A DNA stretch of 64,000 nucleotides from Methylococcaceae bacterium (lineage in GTDB: Bacteria; Pseudomonadota; Gammaproteobacteria; Methylococcales; Methylomonadaceae). Position 1 is the stretch's first letter; every line of letters begins with the position of its first letter. The translations under genes and the position numbers were made by a program. The DNA lies in the NCBI GenBank assembly GCA_013140705.1, contig JABFSH010000001.1, positions 99,985 through 163,984 on the forward strand, written 5' to 3'. Below, piece after piece: positions 56,656 through 64,000 of this stretch. The notes under the pieces were generated by a model. It ran no database searches. It worked only from the letters and a program-made list of their open reading frames with translations, and was not told where the DNA came from.

Positions 56656-56815
56656 CCCATGACGTTTTCAAAATCGGCTACTCAATTTCACAGATTCAAT
56701 TACATTCGATTTTGATACTGTTTTTTCAAACTCTTTCCTGATTACGTATAAGCTTCAGCTAATATCAAAGAACCATAAGTTTCCAAAAAACGTCGCCCCT
56801 GCAATCCCTGTTATC

Positions 56816-57031
56816 CTATCCGTCACAACAGGGTGTATGTTGCTGTATCTGCGGGCATTTAATCAAACCGTAAGAGCAAAACACACAACAATCTCCCTGC
56901 TTTGGCTTTAGCAGTATTCCGCAAGACTTACACTCGTAGAAATACTGGCAGGCGTCAGTCGGCATGGTTTCAGTCTCGGCATGGCCGCATTGCGGGCATG
57001 TGATGGTCGTACTGAGAATCAATGTATTCAT
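56816..57031 (-). CDS. GDCCVxC domain-containing cysteine-rich protein
   Basis: Protein of 71 residues with three CxxC-type pairs: CPQCGHAET, CKSCG and the family signature GDCCVFCSYG, plus a terminal CC. The pattern predicts zinc or other soft-metal binding. Members are often found near mercury or arsenic genes, but none is seen here. It is convergent with kdpE and probably monocistronic. Confidence 0.85.
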   Translation of the reverse strand: MNTLILSTTITCPQCGHAETETMPTDACQYFYECKSCGILLKPKQGDCCVFCSYGLIKCPQIQQHTPCCDG

Positions 57032-57581
57032 TTTCCCTATCCCATGAAGATTGACTGAGTTTCAGCAACCTTGATTGCCTTGGTTAATTTTTCCACCGTG
57101 ACATTTGAATCGCCTAACCTTTCAGTCGCGGTCTTGCTCTCAAACTTTTTTCGGACCAGAAATGTGTTTATGTACTTTATTGACGGTTAATGGACTGACG
57201 GCGCCGTTCATATTTTCACATTGAGCATGATTGTGCTTATACCTGCCAGAGGCCTGTCCGATGTGACGACTAAAACCAGAAAATGAAAAAGTGGAATGTT
57301 TTTCATCGGTTTTTCCTCAAAAGAGCAGTGGAGCGACCTCTGGGGACGCCAGAAGATATAATATATGGTTATAGTCAATCCCTGTAAAATTCGGCTGCGA
57401 TAAAATAAATCTTGCGGACATGTTGCGGTTTTACCTAAGCCGGATAAACCGGAACCAAAATACAAATGACTTATCTCTATGTTTTTAAATAGAAATTAGA
57501 CAATTCTTGTCAAAAAATGTAAAGACTTGGCTGGTAAGAGACTAAACTATGTCGGACTCCACTACATTTCCTGCGCACATA
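57032..57581. other. intergenic region with a possible small ORF
   Basis: About 550 bases with no full-size gene. A short minus-strand ORF with a ribosome site is listed separately at 57208-57306. Other frames do not look coding. Confidence 0.4.
57208..57306 (-). CDS. possible 32-residue hydrophobic peptide
   Basis: From ATG at 57306, preceded by GAGGAAA, the frame reads MKNIPLFHFLVLVVTSDRPL and twelve further residues. One hydrophobic segment could be a signal or membrane anchor. No relative is recognised; it could equally be a broken leader peptide. Weakly supported. Confidence 0.25.
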   Translation of the reverse strand: MKNIPLFHFLVLVVTSDRPLAGISTIMLNVKI

Positions 57582-58388
57582 ATGAAAACAAGAGCCAAAA
57601 TCATTGCCGTCTTGGTCTTGACAGGATTGATCGGCGCGTGCTCCGTTCACAAGCCCGCCACCACCCCGGCCGGCACCATAGTGGTCAAACCCAAAGCCCA
57701 TCCCCAGGCCAACCCGACCTTGTTCAGCATACCGCCTTCCAAGCTTCCCGGCCAATGGACAGTTGGGGATATTCTGCAAGCCTACGGCGCATACGTGAAG
57801 GACAAACTTGATTATTATTTCGTCAAGGCCAAAGTAGCCTACCCTCCCCGGGAAATCACCTTCATCGCTTTGAAACAGGAAAAGAAGCTGGAACTATGGG
57901 CTAGGGACAGCGGCGAATTCCGCTTTATCCGCGACTATTACATCCTGGCCGCCAGCGGCGTGGCTGGCCCCAAATTGCGTCAGGGTGACCGGCAAGTGCC
58001 GGAAGGCATTTACCGCATCGAGGAACTGAATCCCAACAGCCATTACCACTTGTCGATGAAAATAAATTACCCCAACGAATTCGACCTCTTCCATGCCGAG
58101 CAGGAGGGGCGCAACAATCCAGGATCGGATATTTTCATCCATGGCAAAACCGACTCCATTGGTTGCCTGGCCATGGGAGATGAAGCGATAGAGGAACTTT
58201 TCGTCCTTACCGCCCAAGTGGGTGCCGAGAATGTGAAAGTCGTGATTGCCCCGCACGACCCCAGATCCTATCCTCTTGAGGTGGACTCCGAAGAGTTTCC
58301 GGAATGGACTTCGGAGCTTTACTGGATTATCTCCCGCGAAATCGAAGCCCTGTCCCCCGTGGTTAATTCAACAAAAACCGGTTTATAA
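57582..58388 (+). CDS. L,D-transpeptidase (YkuD family) lipoprotein
   Basis: Putative L,D-transpeptidase of 268 residues that would cross-link peptidoglycan, or attach lipoproteins to it. From ATG at 57582 the protein begins MKTRAKIIAVLVLTGLIGAC, a lipoprotein signal with cysteine in the lipobox. The YkuD catalytic motif is IFIHGKTDSIGCLAMGD, with histidine, glycine, serine and the nucleophile cysteine all present. An ATG at 57549 would add 11 residues ahead of the signal. An Lpp-like lipoprotein, a possible substrate, is encoded at 28467. Stand-alone gene. Confidence 0.87.
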   Translation: MKTRAKIIAVLVLTGLIGACSVHKPATTPAGTIVVKPKAHPQANPTLFSIPPSKLPGQWTVGDILQAYGAYVKDKLDYYFVKAKVAYPPREITFIALKQEKKLELWARDSGEFRFIRDYYILAASGVAGPKLRQGDRQVPEGIYRIEELNPNSHYHLSMKINYPNEFDLFHAEQEGRNNPGSDIFIHGKTDSIGCLAMGDEAIEELFVLTAQVGAENVKVVIAPHDPRSYPLEVDSEEFPEWTSELYWIISREIEALSPVVNSTKTGL

Positions 58389-58480
58389 TCGCTGTCATGT
58401 AAGACTTACTGACTGCTCAAATATCAGGTTGCTATTCCGAATTCTCCTTTTTTATCGATTTTTTTATGCACTGATCATCG

Positions 58481-59851
58481 TCACGTAATTATGCGATAAC
58501 AAGGTGAATATTTTTTGCCTGGCAGCTTCATCCGGTGTTGCGCGACAAACGATGCAAGCAAGGAGTCCAGCAATTTCATGATATGGGCATCGCCATGTAT
58601 TTCAAAATGCCCGTATTGTTCGATGGCGCGAATTCCGGTGTCCTTGACATTGCCTGCCACAATGCCGGAAAAAGCCCTGCGCAAATTCGCGGCCAAGATG
58701 TGTGTCTCCTGATTCTTGTGTAAGGCAAGATTTTTCATATTTTCATGCGTGGGACTAAACGGCTCTTGAAACACTTTATTGATCTTTAACAGCCAATTGA
58801 AATAATAAGCATCCCCTTTTTCCTTGCGAAAAGCGCGCACGTCTTTAATGCCTGACGACATTTCGAAGGCTACCCGTTCTGGATCATCAATAATAATCTG
58901 ATAACGTTGCCTGGCTTCATCACCCAGTGTTCCGACAATGAAACGATCGATTTCCTTGAAATAATCGACCGAAGTGTCCGGTCCTGAAAATATCAACGGA
59001 AATGGCATGTCTTTATTGTCCGGATGAAGCAGAATGCCAAGAATATAAAGAATTTCTTCAGCCGTACCCGCCCCACCAGGAAAGACAACAATACCATGCC
59101 CGGTACGCACAAAAGCTTCAAGCCGCTTCTCAATATCCGGCAAAATTACCAGATCGTTCACTATGGGATTAGGCGACTCTGCGGCAATAATTCCCGGCTC
59201 CGTTATGCCCAAGTATTGACCGTCCTTGATCCGCTGTTTGGCATGGCCGATAGTAGCGCCCTTCATCGGCCCTTTCATCGCACCCGGTCCACACCCCGTG
59301 CAAATATTCAATCCCCGCAAGCCCATTTCATGGCCAACCAGCTTACTGTATTCATATTCTTTGCGATTGATGGAATGCCCACCCCAGCACACCACCAGAT
59401 TCGGGTTTCTCAGGGGACGCAAAATATTAGCATTACGCAAAATATGGAAGACGGCATTACTAATACCTTCTGACGTCTCCAGATCAAAGCGCGGATTATT
59501 GTTGATCTCGTCACTGACGAAGATCACATCTCTCAACACGGCGAACAAATGTTCATTGATGCCTTTGATCATTTTACCGTCAACAAACGCATGAGCCGGT
59601 GCGCCTTTAAGATCCAGCTTTATTCCGCGCTGCTCTTGAACCACATGGATTTCAAATGAAGGATAGCGTTCAAGCAACTCCTTACCATCATCCATTGCAC
59701 TTCCGCAATTCAGAACAGCCAGCGAACAATTGCGGAAAATCTGATACAAGCCCCCCTGACTGGTATCAAACAATTTACTGACTTCTGCCTTGGACAAAAC
59801 TTCGAGACGACCTTCAGGGGTAATTTGTGCATCAATAATCGGGGTTTTCAT
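58481..59851 (-). CDS. ppnN: nucleotide 5'-monophosphate nucleosidase PpnN (LOG family)
   Basis: Nucleosidase of 456 residues that splits purine and pyrimidine 5'-monophosphates to base and ribose 5-phosphate. It aligns by eye over its full length with E. coli PpnN (YgdH): SLAVLNCGSAMDDGKELL, VVCWGGHSINRKEYEY, LNICTGCGPGAMKGPMKGA, the LOG motif PGGAGTAEE, SGIVAGNVKDTGIRAIE and a C-terminal AQHRMKLPG. In E. coli the enzyme is stimulated by (p)ppGpp. No neighbour is co-transcribed. Confidence 0.94.
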   Translation of the reverse strand: MKTPIIDAQITPEGRLEVLSKAEVSKLFDTSQGGLYQIFRNCSLAVLNCGSAMDDGKELLERYPSFEIHVVQEQRGIKLDLKGAPAHAFVDGKMIKGINEHLFAVLRDVIFVSDEINNNPRFDLETSEGISNAVFHILRNANILRPLRNPNLVVCWGGHSINRKEYEYSKLVGHEMGLRGLNICTGCGPGAMKGPMKGATIGHAKQRIKDGQYLGITEPGIIAAESPNPIVNDLVILPDIEKRLEAFVRTGHGIVVFPGGAGTAEEILYILGILLHPDNKDMPFPLIFSGPDTSVDYFKEIDRFIVGTLGDEARQRYQIIIDDPERVAFEMSSGIKDVRAFRKEKGDAYYFNWLLKINKVFQEPFSPTHENMKNLALHKNQETHILAANLRRAFSGIVAGNVKDTGIRAIEQYGHFEIHGDAHIMKLLDSLLASFVAQHRMKLPGKKYSPCYRIIT

Positions 59852-60159
59852 TTAATTCCTTTTGGTATTGGCCTGAACCGACGGCCTAATCTATTTGTTA
59901 ATCGAGGTACTTGAAAAAAATATTTATGTGATTCGACAGGGCTCTCCTGAGCGAAGCCGAAGGGCTCACCACGATCGAAAAAAGTGAATGTATTCAACTC
60001 AACCATTGTTCGCCTGAGTCTGGCCAAAGGCAAAGGTCATTTGCCAAGCGTTTTGCAAGTACCGCAAGCGCTAAGAATTATATCGAAGATTCACTTGGTA
60101 TTCAGGGTCAAGCGGTTATTGTGTAATAAAATAACACTATAAAAGGGAAATCAATAATT
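59852..60159. other. intergenic region with dispersed-type repeat
   Basis: About 310 bases between divergent genes with a repeat element at 59931-59979. The rest holds promoters. No ORF was recognised. Confidence 0.4.
59931..59979. repeat. extragenic repeat related to 47319-47399
   Basis: Begins ATTCGACAGGGCTCTCCTGA and ends GGGCTCACCACGATCGAA; TTCGACAGGGCTC and the later GGGCTCACC...TCGAA form rough inverted arms. It shares the TTCGAC and GCTC blocks with the element upstream of kdp. Confidence 0.45.
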
Positions 60160-60777
60160 ATGAACATCCTATCAAAATACGGTTTATCGGCCAGTATATT
60201 GCTACTGTTGACAGCATGCACCCATTATCCCACCCAGTCCGGGTACTATCCCAATACCGGTGGATATGACGATGGCTACCGAAGTTATGGTGGCTGGCAA
60301 AGAAATTACTACGGTTCGCCGGGGTATTATAACTATGATAGTGGCAGAAGCGGACACATTCACAATTATCGTCAACAACCGTTTTACCCTACCCCTCCGC
60401 GCCGGGATCATGAGGATCGCAGACAACAGCAACGACCTGAAGGTCATGGTTACAATCCTCATCAGGGCGGTCGTGATCGCGGTCCTGACAATGCTTGGCA
60501 ACCTAGACAAGCTGCTCAACCTCAAGGCGAACACCGGCCACGGCAACGCCCTGAAGGCTGGAATCGCCCATCGGGTTCCAATCCTTCGCAACAAAGTGGT
60601 CGTGATCGCGGTGCCGGCAGTAATGGGCCGGCGAATCAAGGCGCTCAACCCGCGCCACCGCAGATTGATCATGTAAGGGGGGGGAATGATCATGGCGGCG
60701 GCGGTGCTCATCAAGACCGTGGTAGCAATAAACCCGGACAAGATAATCATCGTCGGCGAGACCATGATAGAGACTGA
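60160..60777 (+). CDS. low-complexity Gly/Arg/Gln-rich lipoprotein
   Basis: Lipoprotein of 205 residues; the signal ends with lipobox LTAC. A Tyr/Gly-rich part (SGYYPNTGGYDDGYRSYGGW) is followed by a tail of about 130 residues rich in Arg, Gln, Gly, Pro and His, in which a unit containing GGRDRG or SGRDRGAG and a unit RPEG[HW] recur. It ends in HRRRDHDRD. The tail looks disordered and very basic, and could bind polyanions or metal. Function is unknown. Confidence 0.7.
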   Translation: MNILSKYGLSASILLLLTACTHYPTQSGYYPNTGGYDDGYRSYGGWQRNYYGSPGYYNYDSGRSGHIHNYRQQPFYPTPPRRDHEDRRQQQRPEGHGYNPHQGGRDRGPDNAWQPRQAAQPQGEHRPRQRPEGWNRPSGSNPSQQSGRDRGAGSNGPANQGAQPAPPQIDHVRGGNDHGGGGAHQDRGSNKPGQDNHRRRDHDRD

Positions 60778-60967
60778 TTGATAACGGCTTTACTAAAAAT
60801 TTGGCTAAAAATAGCTTTCCGATTTATGAATATTGTAGAAAATGTTATTGACTTACAACGTTCATTGAGCAATGTCGAAGTGTTCATCCGGCGGCCACTT
60901 GCGAAAATCATTCATGACTGATCCTAACCGAGTTTGACCAATTGATTAAGCAGAATCCATAAGGCTT

Positions 60968-61570
60968 TTATGTTTTCATCAGCCCGTCAAGGGTTAATCC
61001 ACAACTGGGCGCAAAAGTCTTCATGAAGTACTTAACTTCGGGTTGTTGATAGTCACCAATGGTTTGCGCCAATTGCTCGGCCGCCACTTCAAATTCCCTG
61101 TTGCCAGCCTTCAATTCCGACTGACATTTTAAATAGGCTGAAATTTTATCAGCTGCCTTTATCAGTTGCTTATGCTCCTCCGACAGCATGTCATGACGAA
61201 TAAGCGTCTGAAAATCAGCAAGCAATTCAGCCGGCAACAGATTCAATAATTCTATCTCTGCCTGTTTTTCAATCTCTTTATAAGCAAAACTGATTTCACT
61301 GGAATGGTATTTAATGGGCGTCGGCAGGTCGCCAGTGATTACTTCGGTAATATCATGATAGAGAGCCGCTGTTGCAACTGCGTTGGCATCAATTTGCCCA
61401 CCATAATAACGATTCTTTATTAATGCCAGCGTGTGCGCAATCACAGCAACTTCCCAGCTGTGTTCCATGACATTTTCCTCATGGGCATTGCGTTTTAAGC
61501 CCCAACGCTTAATCCATCGCAATCGGGATAAATAGGCATAAAAACTACAACTTTCATTTTCATCTTGCAT
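60968..61570 (-). CDS. YfbR-like 5'-deoxynucleotidase (HD domain)
   Basis: HD-domain phosphohydrolase of 200 residues, near the 199 of E. coli YfbR, which dephosphorylates deoxyribonucleoside 5'-monophosphates. Shared features include FYAYLSRLRWIKRWGLKRN, ENVMEHSWEVAVIAHTLAL, the HD metal motif YHDITEVITGDLPTPIKY and KAADKISAYLKC. ATG at 61570 gives the normal length; a TTG at 61594 would overlap the upstream gene. It starts 7 bases after that gene's stop. Confidence 0.9.
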   Translation of the reverse strand: MQDENESCSFYAYLSRLRWIKRWGLKRNAHEENVMEHSWEVAVIAHTLALIKNRYYGGQIDANAVATAALYHDITEVITGDLPTPIKYHSSEISFAYKEIEKQAEIELLNLLPAELLADFQTLIRHDMLSEEHKQLIKAADKISAYLKCQSELKAGNREFEVAAEQLAQTIGDYQQPEVKYFMKTFAPSCGLTLDGLMKT

Positions 61571-61577
61571 CGTTGGA

Positions 61578-61841
61578 TCAATCACTCTCTTCAATAAAGG
61601 TATTTTCTATCGGTGTTTGTACATAATGCTTCTTGTTATCCCAAAAATAATAATAGCCTTTGTCGCTGGTCGTCACTTTGCCATTGCTGATAGTCCAGGT
61701 TTTAACCGTTGAGCCATTGGCATAAGTAACCAGATAATTGCCATCCAGGAACTCAACCACTTTTCTTGACAACTGATTCTGTTGATCCTGCGTACAACCG
61801 GCCAGTAAAACCAGCAATCCGAACAACTTGAGAAATTGCAT
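61578..61841 (-). CDS. small lipoprotein of unknown function
   Basis: Lipoprotein of 87 residues from ATG at 61841 (MQFLKLFGLLVLLAGCTQDQ; lipobox LAGC). The mature part has two or three short strands (NYLVTYANGSTVKTWTISNG) and an aromatic run YYYFWDNKK. It may be a compact beta domain. Another ATG at 61928 would give an N-terminus without a signal. It is probably co-transcribed with the YfbR-like gene. Unrecognised family. Confidence 0.65.
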   Translation of the reverse strand: MQFLKLFGLLVLLAGCTQDQQNQLSRKVVEFLDGNYLVTYANGSTVKTWTISNGKVTTSDKGYYYFWDNKKHYVQTPIENTFIEESD

Positions 61842-61929
61842 GATGTAACCCTTTTGTTTTGTGTTTGTGTGGATGTTTAACAGATGATGTGTAACTATAC
61901 CGAAATTACTGCAGAGAACTAAACCCAAT

Positions 61930-62859
61930 ATGAATATTCAGTGGTACCCGGGCCATATGCATAAGGCCGGTAAAGAAATCAAGGAGATTCTACCTCAGGT
62001 TGACCTGATCATTGAAATTCTTGATGCCCGAATTCCTTTCAGCAGTCAGAATCCAATGCTGAACCGTTTGCGCGCTGATAAGCCATGCATCAAGGTACTG
62101 AATAAAAGTGATCTGGCCGATGCCGATATAACCCGGCAATGGCAGGATTATCTGGAAAAGACGCAAGATATCAAAACCTTGTCGCTCTCTATCGAGCAAC
62201 CGGAAAAGATAAGGCAGTTGCCAGACTTGTGCCATAAGCTTTTGCCCAACAAACAAGCGAATGACAAACTCATCAACACACTGATTGTGGGCATTCCGAA
62301 TGTTGGTAAATCAACCATCATTAATACACTGGCAGGCAGAATGATTGCCAAAACCGGTAATGAGCCGGCCATCACCAAAAGACAGCAACGTATTAATATA
62401 AGCAATAACATCATCTTGTTCGATACGCCGGGTATGCTCTGGCCGAATGTCGAAAATAAAAACAGCGGTTATCGGCTTGCCGCAACGGGAGGCATCAAGG
62501 ACACTGCATTTAGTCACGATGACATTGCCTTTTTTATTGCCGACTACCTGCTGAAAAATTATCCGGATAATCTTAAAGCCCGCTTTCAACTCAACACCTT
62601 GCCAGAAAATGAGAGTTCACTTATGGACATCATCGGCAAGCAACGAGGCTGTCTAAAAGCGGGTGGACATATTGATCTGGATAAGACGGCCAAAATTCTG
62701 CTAACCGAATTACGTTCAGGAACACTCGGTAAAATCAGCTTGGAAACACCGGAGATCATGGAAATCGAGTTGGCAGAACTAATTCTTTTGCAAGAACAGA
62801 ATGCGCTGAAAAAAAAAGCCAGAAAGGACAAATGGAAAAGGACAATCAATACGCCTTGA
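61930..62859 (+). CDS. YlqF/RbgA-type circularly permuted GTPase
   Basis: Ribosome-assembly GTPase of 309 residues. The GTPase motifs occur in permuted order: G4 NKSD (about residue 58), then G1 GIPNVGKS, and G3 DTPG. It opens with IQWYPGHMHKAGKEI, typical of YlqF/RbgA, which in Bacillus matures the 50S subunit. The C-terminus is lysine-rich (KKKARKDKWKR), fit for RNA contact. The start is 88 bases from the divergent lipoprotein start. Confidence 0.92.
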   Translation: MNIQWYPGHMHKAGKEIKEILPQVDLIIEILDARIPFSSQNPMLNRLRADKPCIKVLNKSDLADADITRQWQDYLEKTQDIKTLSLSIEQPEKIRQLPDLCHKLLPNKQANDKLINTLIVGIPNVGKSTIINTLAGRMIAKTGNEPAITKRQQRINISNNIILFDTPGMLWPNVENKNSGYRLAATGGIKDTAFSHDDIAFFIADYLLKNYPDNLKARFQLNTLPENESSLMDIIGKQRGCLKAGGHIDLDKTAKILLTELRSGTLGKISLETPEIMEIELAELILLQEQNALKKKARKDKWKRTINTP

Positions 62860-63736
62860 TAAGAACAATGATCTGCACATCTTTCGTCGAAACAGGCTAT
62901 TTGTTAGTATGATTTGACGTCCACAACAAATCAAAGGACCACTCGCGCTGAATAGTCCGAAGACTGGATCTGGTTTGTAGCGCGCCGTGATACCAGACTA
63001 TAGTTGACGAATTTATCTCCTGATTTCAACAAATTACCGTTGCTATCGTTAATCGTTGTGAGTAATATAGAAATGAATTCAGTTTGAGTACCGGGTTACG
63101 TTTATTAATTTATCTGTATCATTGATTGATCACACTGGGTGAAGGTTTTTTTCAATAGCTGAACATGATTAAGTGTTGGTCCCCTGACCGGATAGTCATT
63201 TTGACCATTCTATGTTGCAGCCCCTTTGTTAAGCTATTCGAATGCTAATGAGTTCGCGATAGCAGATCAAGCAACAGGCTCCATTAACCCGTTATCACTT
63301 TCTGATTCTGATTACGTGGTTTCCTCAAAAGATACTATTCACCCTGCGGCATACAAATGCGGCTTTATTGCGTAGGTCATCAATTCAAACAGGGGACCCT
63401 GGACGTTATGCATTCAGTCATGTGAACACTTAAAGTATCTGGCAAAAATATCTTATAGATATTGTGAATAATTCTACCTTGGCAGCTCGTCATCGCGCCG
63501 GGAATCGGGCATCCAGTGTCCTGCTGGCAAGTCAAAGCCATTTCGGGCACCGTCTTCGCTTCACACACTAACGGGGCATGACGATCTTTGAAAATAGGCT
63601 TGGCTGGATCTTCCAAAGTAGAAATAACCCCTGGAGGGTACTTAAAATAGCTTTACTCGTGTAAATTTAGAGAAGTTTTCTCATGTCCCATCCTGTTTAC
63701 AAATCACTTTAAAATCAACGAAGCGGAGACTAGCCT
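62860..63736. other. gene-poor region
   Basis: About 875 bases with no firm gene. One minus-strand open frame at 63380-63616 has some coding look and is listed with low confidence. No tRNA or terminator of note. Confidence 0.4.
63380..63616 (-). CDS. uncertain cysteine-containing ORF
   Basis: An open frame of 78 residues from a TTG at 63616, in fact open to 63652 without a good start. The peptide has four cysteines before residue 50 (PLVCEAKTV, LTCQQDTGCPIPGAM, TSCQGR), and its composition from 63450 to 63610 is more gene-like than the surroundings. It may be the fragment of a lost gene. Not recognised. Confidence 0.22.
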   Translation of the reverse strand: MEDPAKPIFKDRHAPLVCEAKTVPEMALTCQQDTGCPIPGAMTSCQGRIIHNIYKIFLPDTLSVHMTECITSRVPCLN

Positions 63737-63889
63737 ATGAAAACTATTAAACCGTTATTTGCTTCGGCATTTTTGTTGCTGACCAACTGCACCTATGTTT
63801 CTGAAGGCGTTATTGCAGATCAAAAGCGCTATGCTGAAACCACACCCAAAGATATTTTTGGCGATAATACCGATAACCCATCTTCGTGA
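63737..63889 (+). CDS. 50-residue small lipoprotein
   Basis: Small ORF that reads MKTIKPLFASAFLLLTNCTY and continues 30 residues to a TGA at 63887-63889. The lipobox LTNC follows a short hydrophobic signal, and the mature part of 33 residues is hydrophilic (ADQKRYAETTPKDIFGDNTD). GGAG at 63725-63728 is a suitable ribosome site. It is likely a real outer-membrane-type small lipoprotein; function unknown. Confidence 0.6.
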   Translation: MKTIKPLFASAFLLLTNCTYVSEGVIADQKRYAETTPKDIFGDNTDNPSS

Positions 63890-64000
63890 CATCTACCAAT
63901 AATTACTTATTATTTCAATAAGTTACAATTTTTAATTTATCTTAAATGGCACTACAGATTTTTTCTTATCGATAATTGTTTTCCATTTACCTATCGGATC

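Noticed and set aside
60202..60765. Minus-strand open frame of 187 codons opposite the repetitive lipoprotein
   Set aside because: It is a mirror of a low-complexity gene; the plus strand has a ribosome site and a lipoprotein signal, and the minus-strand product is a biased mix of Arg, Ile and Thr.

Overview
The window looks like chromosome from a gammaproteobacterial aerobic methanotroph of the order Methylococcales, Methylobacter-like at a guess. The main reason is a complete-looking bacterial sterol locus of the kind described in Methylococcus capsulatus: squalene monooxygenase, oxidosqualene cyclase, a CYP51-ferredoxin fusion, the C-4 demethylases SdmA and SdmB, and the transporters BstA, BstB and BstC. 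Housekeeping genes (dnaE, lysS, prfB, rhlE, ppnN, yfbR-like) are also of gammaproteobacterial type. The genus is inference; no rRNA or methane oxidation gene is present.

Layout. 1-3.3 kb: 3' part of a VpsR-like sigma-54 activator, an NlpE-like exported protein, and RhlE. 3.7-19.6 kb: the sterol locus, almost all on the minus strand. It runs (in transcription order) sdmB-sdmA-bstA-bstB-bstC, then a DHCR24-like sterol C-24 reductase, CYP51-ferredoxin, an NTF2-like protein, oxidosqualene cyclase and squalene monooxygenase. One plus-strand exported protein of unknown function sits between bstC and the reductase. 19.6-23 kb: a gene-poor stretch, a DUF1415 protein, and a pair made of an ODP-type diiron protein and a diguanylate cyclase. 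23.3-31 kb: an HEAGH metalloprotease-like orphan, an SbmA/BacA-type transporter with a decayed ATPase domain next to a GH5 glucanase-like protein, a membrane-anchored lipase-like hydrolase, an Lpp-like lipoprotein, a gamma-glutamylcyclotransferase-like protein, and a ZIP plus GDT1 metal transporter pair. 31.3-39.3 kb: TIGR02647, TIGR00266, dnaE, a Uma2-family protein, lysS and prfB with its programmed +1 frameshift. 39.4-46.5 kb: a large protein with a decayed Fic-like motif and a zeta-toxin kinase domain, a DUF4912-GH57 pair, and two exported proteins. 47.8-56.7 kb: a kdp operon for high-affinity potassium uptake (small ORF-kdpF-A-B-C-potassium channel-kdpD-kdpE), preceded by a T-rich tandem site resembling a KdpE operator. 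56.8-64 kb: a GDCCVxC protein, an L,D-transpeptidase, ppnN, small lipoproteins, a YfbR-like nucleotidase, a YlqF-type GTPase and a gene-poor end.

How the genes work together. The sterol locus encodes epoxidation and cyclisation of squalene, C-14 demethylation, C-4 demethylation and side-chain reduction, followed by export from the inner to the outer membrane by BstABC. No C-14 reductase is visible here, so at least one step must be encoded elsewhere. The kdp block couples uptake, sensing and perhaps a potassium leak channel in one transcript. No tRNA, rRNA, CRISPR array or insertion sequence was found by eye.
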